Assembly: GCA_035578175.1 (NCBI GenBank)
Contig: JAQMRL010000010.1
Coordinates: 31,364,784-31,428,783, forward strand
Source of the DNA: Catonia carolina
Lineage: Eukaryota > Arthropoda > Insecta > Hemiptera > Achilidae
Length of the DNA: 64,000 nucleotides
Reading direction: 5' to 3'
Positions within the stretch are counted from its first letter, which is position 1. Each line of letters begins with the position of its first letter. A program made the translations under genes and the position numbers. Shown here in pieces: positions 1-10,444 of the stretch. The notes below the pieces were generated by a model, which was not told the DNA's origin, did not search any database, and worked only from the letters and a program-made list of their open reading frames with translations.

Positions 1-149
1 GAAAATTGAAACAATATCAGTCAACTCTCAGAAGTTGTTGTTAATGCGTTTTGGTTTTCAAACCACCTTATAAATGGATATGTTACCATAAAAATCTTTA
101 ACATTATTCGAATTTCTCAGTTAAAGGATCTTGGAGGTATTTCAGATTA

Positions 150-207
150 TTATTGTTGTTGTTTAGGTCATCAGCTGAAAAGCTGGTTTGAACCTTTAGA
201 GGCTTTA
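150..207 (-). repeat. Rep-A SINE-like repeat, 3' tail piece (copy A1, first part)
   Basis: This is the reverse complement of the 3' end of Rep-A, the commonest repeat in the window: a GTT-rich run (AAC tail on the minus strand), then TTTAGGTCATCAGC and GGTTTGAACC. The copy stops in the middle of the family consensus and resumes at about 944, so it was split by the LINE fragment that lies between. Confidence 0.75.
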
Positions 208-943
208 TTTATTTATTTTTTATTCTTTATTTTGAATCTTTAACTGTACTATACAGAACAACCAAAAGATGAGAAAACATGGATATTAAATTACAGACAA
301 GACCAGACAGGAAATAAAATTCAACATTCAGCAATGTTAAATTTGGAATAACAATAAACATAAATAATATACAAAAGTATGAAACGAAAAAAAACAAAAA
401 AGTTCATTTTGTCACGGAAAAGTTTTTAAAAGCAAAAGTTTTTAAAACCATTTTGCTTTATTAAGTTTTTTTTTGCATCCAGGAGACTCCAAAGGGAGTA
501 TAGGACATTTCAAGGTAAAACTGATAAACAAAAAGTTTTTCACAATGATAAATTCGTCACTTACCACCGAAAATTTGTTTCAGCTACTGCTTGCTTCAGT
601 AGGCTTGCCATGAACCCCATTGTATCAAATATCACACAAAATAAAAAATTCAAACACAATAAGAAATTCATCACTTACCAATAATTTGTCCCTGCTACTG
701 TTTAACTCAGTAGGCTTCTCATAAACCCCTTTGTATTAAATAGTACACAATATTTGTTTAATTAGAAGTTAAATACTTTTCAACCAAAAACTATTTAGAA
801 AGGAATTCGTGCACACTGTAAAATGTTTCATCAATCAAATATTGTTTTAGCTTTTTTTTAAAATGACTTAAATTGTCACAACTTTTTAAACCTTGTGGCA
901 ATTTATTGATGTATCTTCTACCTGCATAAGTTGGTTTTTGTTG
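208..943 (-). mobile_element. 5'-truncated LINE (non-LTR retrotransposon) tail inserted in Rep-A
   Basis: On the minus strand, 943-791 encodes the last ~50 residues of a LINE-type ORF2. It has the recurrent pattern of such C-termini: INKLP, then FKKKLKQYL, then YSVHEFL before the stop. Downstream (790-208) is a 3' untranslated region that includes two tandem copies of a ~105-bp unit and finishes in an A/T-rich tail. The fragment sits exactly between the two halves of Rep-A copy A1. A longer frame running to 1069 is a chance fusion of Rep-A sequence to this LINE tail. No RT domain remains. Clade not determined. Confidence 0.6.
541..745. repeat. Two-unit tandem repeat (~105 bp) in a LINE 3' UTR
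   Basis: Two diverged units, near 541-645 and 650-745, share the order ATAAATTCGTCACTTACCA / CTACTG / CAGTAGGCTT / AACCCC followed by a TGTAT/TAAAT block. It is part of the LINE 3' untranslated region around it. Confidence 0.6.
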
Positions 944-1277
944 TTTTAAGTAAAACGAGGAGTGAGGTGGTTCATCATTGTCTTCCTCACTGAGTGGAAA
1001 AGTATGCTTATCAGCATGCCAGGCCCTCTGAAAAGCATCTACTTTCCACACTTTTACTTCATTCACCACAGGGTCTGGCTGTATAATAAAGAAAATTAAT
1101 TAATCTCAAAGGAGATAACTGTGACTAGTGTTTTTTACACCTCTACCTCTTCTGTTCTTAAATACTTCAGCCGTGTAATTGGGTGACCACGTGATATGAA
1201 ACAGAATTGTTTTTTGTAGCCATAGAACTAGCAGATCGAGTGCTAATAATTTAACACTTCACCTGTTATGTCTGTTA
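944..1277 (-). repeat. Rep-A, copy A1, second part
   Basis: Continuation of the minus-strand Rep-A copy interrupted by the LINE tail. It carries the family landmarks in order: GGAGTGAGGTGG, CTCACTGAGTGGAAAAG, CAGGGTCTGGCTGTATAAT, GGAGATAACTGTGACTAG, ACCTCTACCTCTTCTG, and CAGATCGAGTGC near its 5' end. It is head-to-head with copy A2 across a 74-bp spacer. Confidence 0.8.
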
Positions 1278-1351
1278 TGAGTAAAGATTATTATATCAAC
1301 ACCAAACTATTGGTAATAATTAACGGAAGACATGAGTTGTATGTGCCCTCA

Positions 1352-1731
1352 ACAGGCAGGTGGAGTGTTAAATTATTTTCACTCGATCTGCTAGTTCCAG
1401 GGCTACAAAAAATAGTTCACGTGGTCAGCCAATTATATGGCTGAACTATTTAAGAACAGAATAGGTAGAGGTAGAGGTGTAAAATGCACATCTACCTATT
1501 ACTCCTATGAGAGTAATGAATTTCATCATTATACGGCCAGACCTTGTGGTGAATGAAATGAAAGTGTTTTTTACAGGGTGGAAAGTAGATGTTTTTTAGA
1601 AGGTCTGGAATGGTGATTAGCATACTTTTCCATTCAGTGAGGAAGGTAAGGTAAACCACCATACTTCTCATTTTACTTAGTAAAGCCTCTAGAGATTCAA
1701 ACAACTCTTTCAGCTGATGACCTAAAGAACA
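1352..1731 (+). repeat. Rep-A, copy A2
   Basis: Plus-strand copy beginning at AACAGGCAGGTGGAGTG and ending at CTGATGACCTAAAGAACAA. It forms an inverted pair with A1. The unique-looking spacer 1278-1351 recurs, inverted, between copies A4 and A5, so the pair is a conserved arrangement and not two chance insertions. Confidence 0.8.
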
Positions 1732-3304
1732 ATGAATTTAACAATGTATTTAAAGGTTACGTCTAGATCGATATTAATAAATTAAGAAAAGTACTTTCAC
1801 GAATACCCAAACATTTTCTCCTAAATAATTGTAAACAAACGGAAACTGAATCGTGTTGGTTTAGTTTTAGTTCTAAATATTCCCGATTATTCGCTGAGAG
1901 TTGGCAATCGTCGATTCTGAGATGATGTAACCGCTTCTTGAACCGGTCACAAAATCGGATTTTGCTTCATAGCATTGCAATATTGTCGTTATAGTTTTAA
2001 TTTCATCTACAGACAGCGTTGCTGTTTTGTACAATAGTTTTGAAATGTATGAAGTAAATTTTTACGTATAATACAGTAGTTTCAGTTGCTTATTCTCCTT
2101 GTATTTCTCTGTTGAAACCACGCTGTCCAAGAGCTAAATTTGGTAATTTTTTGGTTAACATGATGTGTTTTTGCATATATTTTATTTATATAAAAGTAAC
2201 GATTCGTATATAATGAATTTTGAAAATAGAGCATAAGAAAGTTTTAAACAATTTAAAACAAAATTGTCTAAAAATTATTTTTAAATAAATTGTTTCAGTA
2301 TCCGTTACTGTGAGATTAAAATTTCAGTAATGTATTTATTCTATTCGTTTTCTTGTTATTTTGATGTCACGTGACAACGTTTGTGATTTATAGCAAATTT
2401 TTAATGATTTCTTTACGGTTCGGTGATTATAAATTCTCTGACGGTCTAGAAAAATGTCATTGCCGACTGTAGGGTTAAGAGTGATTCGATTTTCGGTCAT
2501 GTCTGGCATTTTTATCCGTCAACATCGTTGTTCTTCATCGTCTATGACAAGGATTACTTTGCAAAACATTCGGACATAACATGATAGATAAAATGTTTTT
2601 TACAGTTTTTGTATCAGGTCAATATGAATATTTCAAATAAAATACTAACAACTTAGTTGTATTCATAAAAATGTAGTGTTATACTTGAATTTAAATATGT
2701 ATATTTATGTATTCTTTTTTTTACAGGTATGTGTGGACATAAATAATAACTACATCTATTGTTCCGTATCATAATAAAGAATAAGGTCAGTAATATAGTT
2801 TCTTATTTTGTATTTTATGTAGAAATGGATACAGCCAACGCTGGTGGCCGTCTGGCTATCTGTGTATAATAAACTACAAATATATAAAAAGACCGATTTG
2901 CTTTATTACCTTATACCACGAAACGCTGAATATTTAATAACATTAACTAACTAGAGTTTGCTTGTAGCTGAATATAGGGCAATATCTTTTAAATTGTTTT
3001 ATATGGAAAAACCTTTATAAAAGTGTTATACATTTTATCAACTCAAATGAAGTGAACTATATTGTTATTGGTTTGAATTTTATAATGACCGTTCTTCATG
3101 CGGTAACACCATATTCGCTTATGTATATATTTATTTTAATTTTTTTTATTCCACTTCCTGAATTTTTTAAATTAAAGTTTCTTCAGTTTGGATTGAATCT
3201 TAAGGAACACCAGTTTTGAATTATAAATTGAGAGGGTAAAATATGTATTTGTAATTTAAAAAATTCGTATTAATAGCTTTTGCAAAAAAAAGTGTTTGTA
3301 TATA
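1732..3304. other. AT-rich interval, nothing recognised
   Basis: No reading frame of note, no tRNA-like box, no repeat shared with the rest of the window. Roughly even AT-rich sequence with A/T homopolymers. Confidence 0.5.
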
Positions 3305-3306
3305 TA

Positions 3307-3872
3307 CGAGGTATGGCTATTAAATAACGAGACTGATTGTAAAAAAATTAATTTTAATTTTATACATAATCACTTATTGTCACCTTCAATATACACACCT
3401 TCTCTATCCTTATAACGCTCCATGCGAATTTTCTATTGTTGAAAACAGTACTGGAAGTCATCTTCTGTCAGCTCCTTCAGGACAAGTGCCGCTTTCTCTT
3501 TTACAGCTTCCACAGACTCAAATCTTGTCCCTTTTAATGCAGATTTCACCTTAGGGAACAGGTAGAAGATAATAACACGTGATGGAACGTGGGTTTTTAC
3601 TTATGATCCGGAAACGAAGCGCCAATCCATGGACTGGAAGAGCCGAACTTCACCGAGAGCCAAAAAAAGCTCGAATGAGCAAGTCAAAATTTAAGGCAAT
3701 GATGATTGTTTTTTTTTTTGATATCCATGGGATTGTGTACCTTCACTGGGTTCCTGAAGGTCAAAAAATTAATCAATATTACTACCTTGAGGTTTTTCTA
3801 AACGACGTCAAAGAGTAAGGAAAAAACGCCCCGAATGTGGAAGGGCAAATCATGGGTTCTCCACCAAGACAG
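3307..3872 (+). mobile_element. Rearranged mariner element M1, 3' truncated
   Basis: It starts after a TA (3305-3306) with a mariner TIR related to that of M2 (CGAGGTATGGCTATTAAATAA). The first ~250 bp are the reverse complement of a mariner 3' end (transposase C-terminus plus TIR). At about 3,566 this joins directly to forward transposase sequence starting at the first catalytic block (DGTWVFTYDPE-like; the usual DET is changed). The forward part has a run-on T tract and frameshifts. It stops in the second catalytic block (LHQD), after which unrelated sequence begins. The same inverted-to-forward junction is present in M2. Confidence 0.8.
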
Positions 3873-5235
3873 TAAATGTTTTTTATAAATTTCTAACTAT
3901 TTTTCAATTTTTATAAAAGAAAATTTGCTGAATTAAAGTTATATAAGTGAACGGGAAATTAGAAAATTATTAATAAGCGAGTGTATAGAGATTAAAGTTG
4001 ATAAAATCCGAAATTTAAGTTCATTTAAAATATTGGAGATCAAATAGAAAAAATTTAATCAGAAAATGTTTGTGCTGTTTTCAAATTTTAATCATAAAAT
4101 TTTGCTAAGTTAACTGAAAATCCTTTTGGGCAGTTTTTGTCAATGATATTGTTTGTATGTGTGTATTTTTACATTCGTAATGTTATTGCTTTTGAGTAGG
4201 CTTATTATCAGAAAACCTGTACAGTTATTTTATTTAAAATAATATTTTCTTTCTGTATTAGAATGTATTTTTTATTTATACAGTCTGTATTTTTAATAAT
4301 TGAATATATTTTGATTGAATTTTTTTAATTTACTTAAAACAAGGTTTGTCTTTTTTTGTAAAAAATATTAAATATTTGATAAAACGTGAAAGAAAAAGTG
4401 AATAAGAGTGGTCCAGTCCCCAGTCTTCGTAGTGAAGCCGCAAAATACATAACAGAATAGAGACAGTTTTGGTTCATTCAGGTTATGGTGCAACCAATAA
4501 GGGCTCAGGTAATTACTTCCCTTTGAACATTACAGACCGTCCCTTCGTCCGACCTATCCAATCCCAGCACTTCGTCCTTCAGTTCGTTTGATCCAGTGTT
4601 GTGGTTTCAGTAAAAGACCGCATACAAACAGCGAAACCGAGCGTAGTCGTACTCCGCCGTGTATTATACACATCTATTCAATTTCGTCCCTTCCAGCTAT
4701 CATATTTGAATATATTTAATGCAAGAACAGCTTGGGTTTCATCTCTCATAAAAGCTGTTTGGCTGGTGTATAGCAAAGCAAAAAAGGAAACCAATTATCT
4801 TTTCTGTTTTAATAAATTTTGAATGGTGGTGCCTATTTATTTATGCTCTTTCGTTTGTTTTTGTAATGTGAGAGCTTTAATCAGTTGAGGAGAAATTCAA
4901 TTTCACTGTGAAAAACAATGAAGTAGTGTAAAAAAATTCTATTTTACAACTAAAGAATACTTCAGTTTAAATAAATGTACCATAATCGAAAGTTGCTTAG
5001 CATAAATGTACCAGATTAATCACTAAAATGTGTTTGCTTTTCGAACGAGCTTATTGTTAGTCCCACAGTGATGAGTTAAATAAACTGAGTTTTCCCGACT
5101 CCCGTTTTCACTAATATTTTATTTACCAGATACCACTTTCAGACCACCACGCAAGCCGATTTTCAAAATTACAGTTCTTTGGAAAGTTTGAGAAATTATA
5201 TTTATTGATTTGATTGTATTGGGAGGATGATGCCT
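3873..5235. other. Interval with no recognised gene; slightly higher GC at ~4,400-4,680
   Basis: No repeat landmark and no credible protein. The 4,406-4,680 stretch is less AT-rich than its surroundings, but its longest frame has no recognisable domain. Confidence 0.4.
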
Positions 5236-5250
5236 ATAACTTGGTTTACG

Positions 5251-5455
5251 CCGGCCGCATTGGTATAGTTGGTAACGTGCTCGCCTCTCATCATGCGGTC
5301 TTGGGTTCGAATCCCATTCAGGCACGGCAAATTTTCATACGTTACAAAAATCATTTCATCCTTCACCGTCTGTATTAGCAGTAATTGCAGAAAAGTCGGA
5401 CATTAAACCAAAAAAAAAATAAATAAATAAAATAAAATAAATAAATATAAAAAAA
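5251..5455 (+). repeat. tRNA-derived SINE (SINE1), full length, with target duplication
   Basis: The head has a Pol III box A-like TGGTATAGTTGG and a perfect box B GGTTCGAATCC. Next come the body motifs GTGCCTGA-type/GGCACGGCA and GTAACG/TACGTTAC, then an A-rich tail. It is flanked by ATAACTTGGTTT(A/G)CG at 5236-5250 and 5456-5470, a 15-bp target duplication with one mismatch. Related copies lie at 24,387-24,583 and 32,935-33,126. The head contains an intact-looking anticodon arm, but the SINE body and tail show it is not a functional tRNA gene. Confidence 0.85.
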
Positions 5456-5470
5456 ATAACTTGGTTTGCG

Positions 5471-6008
5471 TATAAGTCTGATAACTTTCGGCGATTTTCA
5501 CGATTGTATCGTAGTTCTTTGGGAAGTTACACCAGTTGCGGCAAAAGTCTGGAAACCCATTCATAAATTAACAGCTGTTTTAAATGGTGACATGAAACTT
5601 TTGGAATGTGTTATGGGTTGTGTTATGGGTTGATACATTTAACTTTTGGTGATAGTAATGAAAATTAACCCCTTTTGTAGGGGGGCTGGGAGTAGCACTC
5701 AAAATTTTAAAATGGCAACCCTTATCATGTGACGCATAGTTTGAAAGCCCTCATTAAGACGAGAAACATTACGTAAAATAAATCTCTCTACGATGTCCCA
5801 GTCCAAAATATCGGTTGTATGGGAAAATATCGATTGTATAAAAATAATAATAATTTATTTCCAAAAAGTGTAATTTTAAATCTTAACATTTTATATAAAT
5901 TTTGTACACACATCCATTCCTAGTACCACATTCATTCCAATAATCGAGGCGGTGGAAATTGACATATCAAACTATGGTTAAAAAACCATGTGCCAAAATA
6001 TGTAAAAC
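5471..6008. other. Interval with no recognised gene
   Basis: It contains a short tandem TGTTATGGGTTG doublet near 5,610-5,632 and otherwise no landmark shared with other parts of the window. Confidence 0.4.
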
Positions 6009-6090
6009 AATTAATTAACTAATTTTCTAAACTATTACCACAATAAACAATATTTGTTGTGGTAATAGTTTAGAAAATTAGTGAATTAAT
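6009..6090. repeat. Inverted repeat, ~34-bp arms
   Basis: The left arm (AACTAATTTTCTAAACTATT, then ACCACAA) is matched by its reverse complement after an ~11-nt loop. One or two mismatches lie near the outer end. It is followed at 6,091-6,140 by further self-complementary sequence (ACCAATTAATTGGT, GAGTCTCAC). It may be the remnant of a fold-back MITE. Confidence 0.65.
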
Positions 6091-6209
6091 TGGTGGTGAG
6101 TGAGTCTCACATACCAATTAATTGGTAACTGAGCTCACCGTTAACTTTGTGTTTTACCTAGCTTCACTTCCATGTTGTCACTTCCGATATTAATTATCCA
6201 TTTCTGCAT

Positions 6210-6500
6210 TTAATTTTTAAATTTAATTTCATTCTGTTCAGTTATGTGTTTAGGTAGCAGGTTATAAAATTTGGGAGCAAAGTAAGAGTAATGTTGCTCA
6301 TACAACGCACTTCTTGCTTTATCTGGAAGAAGTAGGTGTTTGTTCTTTGTGACGTACTTATGAGATCTAATTTGAATCTCCGATTTACTCTTATGCAGCT
6401 TTCTCAAGATCTTTCTTACACACAGTTGCATGATAGTCATTACTTTAAAGTCCGCAAAAAGTTTGTCTGATGGATAATGACGAGGTTTCCTACTTGTAAC
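6210..6500 (-). pseudogene. LINE ORF2 C-terminal fragment
   Basis: On the minus strand a ~95-residue open stretch has the layout seen downstream of LINE reverse transcriptases: SRKPRHYPSDKL, then IMQLCVRKIL, RSHKY, and YFAPKFYNLLP. The frame ends at 6,210 just after the LP block, so the last ~40 residues usual in such proteins (the part seen in the LINE tail at 791-943) are missing or diverged. There is no RT catalytic motif. It is probably related to the LINE at 208-943. Confidence 0.6.
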
Positions 6501-6881
6501 TTTTAAAGTTATATTTAAATTTAATCATTTCTTATCCTGTATCGAAATTGGTTAAACAGGAAAACGGATTGATAACTACAAGATAAATGTTACCTGAATC
6601 ATTTAAACGTTTCTACGTTTAGTCTTTAGACATAAAAATTTACAGACTCATTAGTTGTTTTTTTACCTTGTGTGTTTTTTTATGTTGGATCCATTTATAT
6701 TACTTTAGAGAAAAGCTTTCTGTTACTTGGTCACGTTTGTAATGGAAAACTGCACTTACTTTTTCATTAGTAATACGTGTGGAACGTGAAATATATTATA
6801 GTTAATCTTACTTAACATTTACGTCGTTTTAAGTGTACATTTAATAATTTTTCATTGCTGTACTTTTTTCATATATACATA

Positions 6882-7808
6882 CGAGGTGTGACAATTAAAT
6901 AACGAGACTGACGTTGTAAGAAATTTTATTTTAATTTTATACATAATCACGTATTGTCACCTTCAATATACACTCCTTCTCTATCCCTACAACGCTCCAT
7001 GCGAATTTTCCATTGTTGGAAACAATGCTGGAAGTCATCTTCTGTCAGCTCCTTCAGGAAATGTGCCGCTTTCTCTTTTACAGTTTCCTTAGACTCAAAT
7101 GTTCCCTTTTAATGCAAATTTCACCTTAGGGAACAGTTAGAAGATAATAACATGTGATGAAACGTGGATTTTTACTTATGATCCGGAAATGAAGCGCCAA
7201 TCCATGTACAGGAAGAGCCGAACTTCACCGAGAGCCAAAAAAGCTCGAATGAGTAAGTCAAAATTTAAAGCAATGATGATTGTTTTTTTTTATATCCATA
7301 GGATTGTGTACCTTCACTGGGTTCCTGAAGGTCAAACAATTAATCAATATTACTACCTTGAGGTACTTTCTAAACTACGTCAAAGAGTAAGGAAAAAACG
7401 CCCCGAAATATGGAAGGACAAATCATGGGTTCTCCACCAAGGAAATGCACCAGCTCATTCCGCGTTATCTGTCAAGAGGTTCCTAGCCAAGTACAGCATC
7501 TCAGTGTTAGAACATCCACCTTATTCACCAGATCTTGCACCATGTGACTTCTACCTGTTCCCTAAGGTGAAATCTGCGTTAAAAGGGACAAGATTTGAGT
7601 CCGTGGAAGCTGTTAAAGAGGAAGCGGCACGTGTTTTGAAGGAGCTGACAGAAGATGAATGCCAGCACTGTTTCAAGCAATGGAAAATTCGCATGGAGCG
7701 TTGTAGAGATATTGAAGGAGCGTATATTGAAGATGACGATAAGTGAATATGTATAAAATAAAAATGAATTTTTTTACGTCAGTCTCGTTATTTAATAGCC
7801 ACACCTCG
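6882..7808 (+). mobile_element. Rearranged mariner element M2, complete with both ends and TA duplication
   Basis: Bounded by TA at 6880-6881 and 7809-7810. The outer TIR reads CGAGGTGTGACAATTAAATA on the left and is complementary at the right. The inverted ends are unusually long. 6,882-~7,135 is the reverse complement of ~7,560-7,808, so the left end is a second copy of the 3' third of a mariner, including its transposase C-terminus. Forward transposase sequence starts at 7,141, just before the first catalytic block. Total length ~927 bp, with ~250-bp arms and a ~420-bp loop. The 5' half of a normal mariner is absent. Confidence 0.85.
7141..7746 (+). pseudogene. Partial mariner transposase (catalytic region only)
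   Basis: The frame is open from 7,141 through 7,746. It begins with the first catalytic block (CDETWIFTYDPE) and continues through WVPEGQ to HQGNAPAH and YSPDLAPCDFYLFP. The conventional ATG lies at 7,189, after the first catalytic Asp. Mariner enzymes use a D,D34D triad. Here the first and third Asp are present and correctly spaced, but the second is Gly (HQGN for HQDN). The N-terminal DNA-binding helix-turn-helix region is missing. It therefore cannot encode an active transposase. A non-autonomous element moved by a relative is the likely status. Confidence 0.85.
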
Positions 7809-7810
7809 TA

Positions 7811-8488
7811 CATACGTATTCAGTGCCCGTTCCAACTATCGCCGAGTCTTCGTGTTCACTAAGCCTCTTCATCTTTTTCTGTCCATCCACAATTTCTTTG
7901 ATTTTAAATCTTTACATTAGCGTATTATTCAAAATAACAATCTGTTCTTCTAAGAACTTCGCTTTACGAAAATATAAGAATACGTACAAAATATAAATCA
8001 AAGTTATTCTCAATTTTGTTATTTTATTCGGTTTTGTACTATATTAAAATAGTTACTTTAAACTTTGCTTTTATTTTTTTTAAAATCATTTGTGAACAAA
8101 TTATTCTTAATTTTGTTAAGTCTGTTATTCACAGCGTTTTTTTTGGATTATTTTATTTTTGCACTTGTAGTTAAGGGCACGGGAACTTCTAGTATTAACT
8201 GAAGTAATCTTTTAACATATTTTATCTTTGATGTTCGGTGAAGCAAATAGCTTAGTTGCAAAATACAGATTTGGATTCCTATAGTTTTGAGATAGTTATC
8301 TGATAATATGTAGACTACATTCTGATTTCTTCAAATTTTCTGTGTCAAGTTTTCGCTTACTTTGTCAAGTGTTATCTGACAACATTGACTCTTCTAAACA
8401 GAATTTCTAGGACGAAAATTTTATCAATGTTTTTATTTAAATATAAAGCTACTGTGAAAGTTTTCTCCTTGGAATATTTTTATTATAG
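7811..8488. other. AT-rich interval, nothing recognised
   Basis: No frame, repeat landmark or RNA-like structure that I can support. Confidence 0.4.
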
Positions 8489-8490
8489 TA

Positions 8491-8960
8491 TGAGGGTTGT
8501 TCAATAAGTCCATAGGAAAAGATAGAGAAACAAATTGTTTTGGGTAAATTCTTTGTAATTGTTTAACATAATCTTCTTTCAGCCCGATACATTTTTCTCA
8601 GCGGTTCTACAGTTTTTTAAGTCGTCCTTGAAGTAAAATTTTGGAAGATCCTCAAAATAGTCATATTTTTCGGCGATGACCTCCTTGCTTGACGTAAATC
8701 GTTTTTCCGGGAGCCATTTTTTCAAGTTTGATAATAAGAAAAGGTCACTGAGGGGCCAAATTTAGTGATTCATGTAATAATTCGAACTTAAACTCTGTAA
8801 TTTTTGCCATTGAACTGCGCAGATGTCTACCCGTGCATTGCCTTTACGAAAGAACATTTTCTTTTTGCCAAATAAGATAGTTTTTTTCTTGATCTTTTCG
8901 CTCAACTGGTGCAATAACATGGCATAAAACTCTCCTTTTATTATTTGACCTTTTTCCAAG
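8491..8960 (-). pseudogene. Mariner transposase remnant M3 (different subfamily)
   Basis: The left edge is a typical mariner-like terminus, TGAGGGTTGTTCAATAAGTC, next to TA at 8489-8490. On the minus strand a decayed transposase can be followed: EKGQIIKGEFYAMLLHQL, then a block where HQDNA is changed to RKGNA, then LAPSDLFLLSNLKKWL and ...EVIAE. Frameshifts separate these blocks, and the 5' half with the first catalytic Asp is missing. The sequence differs clearly from M1 and M2. Inactive. Confidence 0.75.
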
Positions 8961-8999
8961 TAATCTTTTGAATTACACAGTTTTAACTTGTGAAAACTT

Positions 9000-9056
9000 C
9001 TAGACCCGAGCCGGGAATCGAACTAGGACCTTCGCGTTGTAAACTAGCCACTACGC
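9000..9056 (-). repeat. tRNA-like SINE head fragment
   Basis: Read on the minus strand, GCGTAGTGGCTAG resembles box A and AGTTCGATTCCCGG matches box B with ~30 bp between them. No intact acceptor stem pairing is evident, and it abuts the mariner remnant, so I read it as a SINE fragment and not a tRNA gene. Confidence 0.5.
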
Positions 9057-9177
9057 GATAATACAAAATTGTAAATATGTGGTGCGTCCACATACAAAAT
9101 TCTTGTGACGACATTTCTGTTTCATACTTATTATTAATATTATCTTCTACCCTTTCTTAATGTTGTCATATTCTGCC

Positions 9178-9330
9178 CATAACAGGTAGGTGGAGTGTTA
9201 AATTATTGCACTCGATCTGCTAGTTCCAGGGCTTCAAAAAATTAGTTCTGTTTCTTATCACTTGGTCAGCCAATTATACGACTGAAGCAGAAGAGATTGA
9301 AACAGAAGAGGTGGAGGTGTAAAAAACTTC
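9178..9330 (+). repeat. Rep-A, copy A3 (5' part)
   Basis: Starts at GCCCATAACAGGTAGGTGG and runs to GAGGTGTAAAAAAC, where it joins the inverted copy A4. 3' truncated. Confidence 0.7.
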
Positions 9331-9632
9331 ATTACTGAATAGTAAATTATGCTTATCACCATGCCAGACCCTTTGAAAAGCATCTACTTTCCACCCTGTA
9401 AAAGACACTTTCACTTCATTCACTACAAGGTTTGGCTGTATAATGATGAAATTCATTACTCTCATAGGAGATAACTGTGACTAGTATCTTTTACACCTCT
9501 ACCTTTTCTCTTCTGAAATAGTTCAGTCATATAATTAGCTGATAAGAAACGTGATAAGAAACATAACTATTTTTTGTAGGCCTGGAACTAGCAGATCGAG
9601 TATAAATAATTTAACACTTTACCTGCCTGTTG
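9331..9632 (-). repeat. Rep-A, copy A4
   Basis: Minus-strand copy lacking the 3' tail. It contains CATGCCAGACCCTTTGAAAAG, CACTACAAGGTTTGGCTG, GGAGATAACTGTGACTAG and CAGATCGAG. It is head-to-head with A5 across a spacer homologous to the A1/A2 spacer. Confidence 0.75.
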
Positions 9633-9710
9633 AGGGCAAATGCAATTCATGCCTTCCTTTAATTATTGGTGATTTACCTTTAGTTTATTGGTGATATAAT
9701 AATCTTTGCC

Positions 9711-10112
9711 TTTAACAGGCATAACAGGTGGAGTGTTAAATTATTTACACTCGATCTGTTAGTTCTACGGCTACAAAAAACAGTTCTGTTTCTTATCACG
9801 TGGTCACCTAATTATATGACTGAAGTATTTAAGAACAGAAGAGGTAGAGGTGTAAAAAACACTAGTCACAGTTATCTCCTTTGAGAGTACATAATGAATT
9901 TCATCATTATACAGCCAGACCCTGAAGTGAAGGTGTCATTTACAGGGTGGAAAGTAGATGCTTTTCAGAGGGCACGGCATGCTGATAAGCATCCTTTTTA
10001 CTCAGTGAGGAAAGCAATGGTAAACCACCTCACTCTTTGTCTTACTTAGTAAAGCCTCTTAAAGTTCAAACCAGCATTTCAACTGATGATCTAAACAACA
10101 ACACATTGTCGC
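9711..10112 (+). repeat. Rep-A, copy A5
   Basis: Plus-strand copy from AACAGGCATAACAGGTGG to GATCTAAACAACAAC, nearly full length. Contains the family landmarks in order. Confidence 0.75.
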
Positions 10113-10444
10113 GTTACTCGACTCATGTGACTGTTGCTAGCTTAACGGAAAACATTTTTGTTACGTAGGCAAGACATGACCATGAATTAATTAATATTAT
10201 ACTCTAAATTAAAATAATTCCTAAGTTATGGTTCTAGAAGCGATCGTGCATTACTGGATTCAGTAAATTGGTATACGTATCCTTGATGGCTTAGGAGTTA
10301 GTGCATTAGGCTATAAAGCTAAAGGTTCCGGTTTGATTATTTGCTATCGTTTGCAATTTCAACACGTTGAAACCCACAACAAATGCTAATGCGCATGCTT
10401 GTGAAATTTAAACTTGAACAAGAAAATTTGAAACTTAAGAGTTA

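Noticed and set aside
791..1069. 92-codon minus-strand frame as a possible host gene
   Set aside because: Chimera of Rep-A sequence and the terminus of a LINE ORF2.
4601..4822. 73-codon frame in a slightly GC-richer stretch
   Set aside because: No recognisable domain, no splice or promoter context that can be judged, and no second copy.
5251..5335. Possible functional tRNA gene
   Set aside because: Good boxes, but followed by a SINE body and A-rich tail, flanked by a 15-bp target duplication, and repeated twice more in the window.
10262..10440. Possible tRNA-derived SINE (GGCTTAGGAGTTAGTGC and GGTTCCGGTTTGA)
   Set aside because: Box B is poor, no second copy is seen, and no tail or target duplication could be found.
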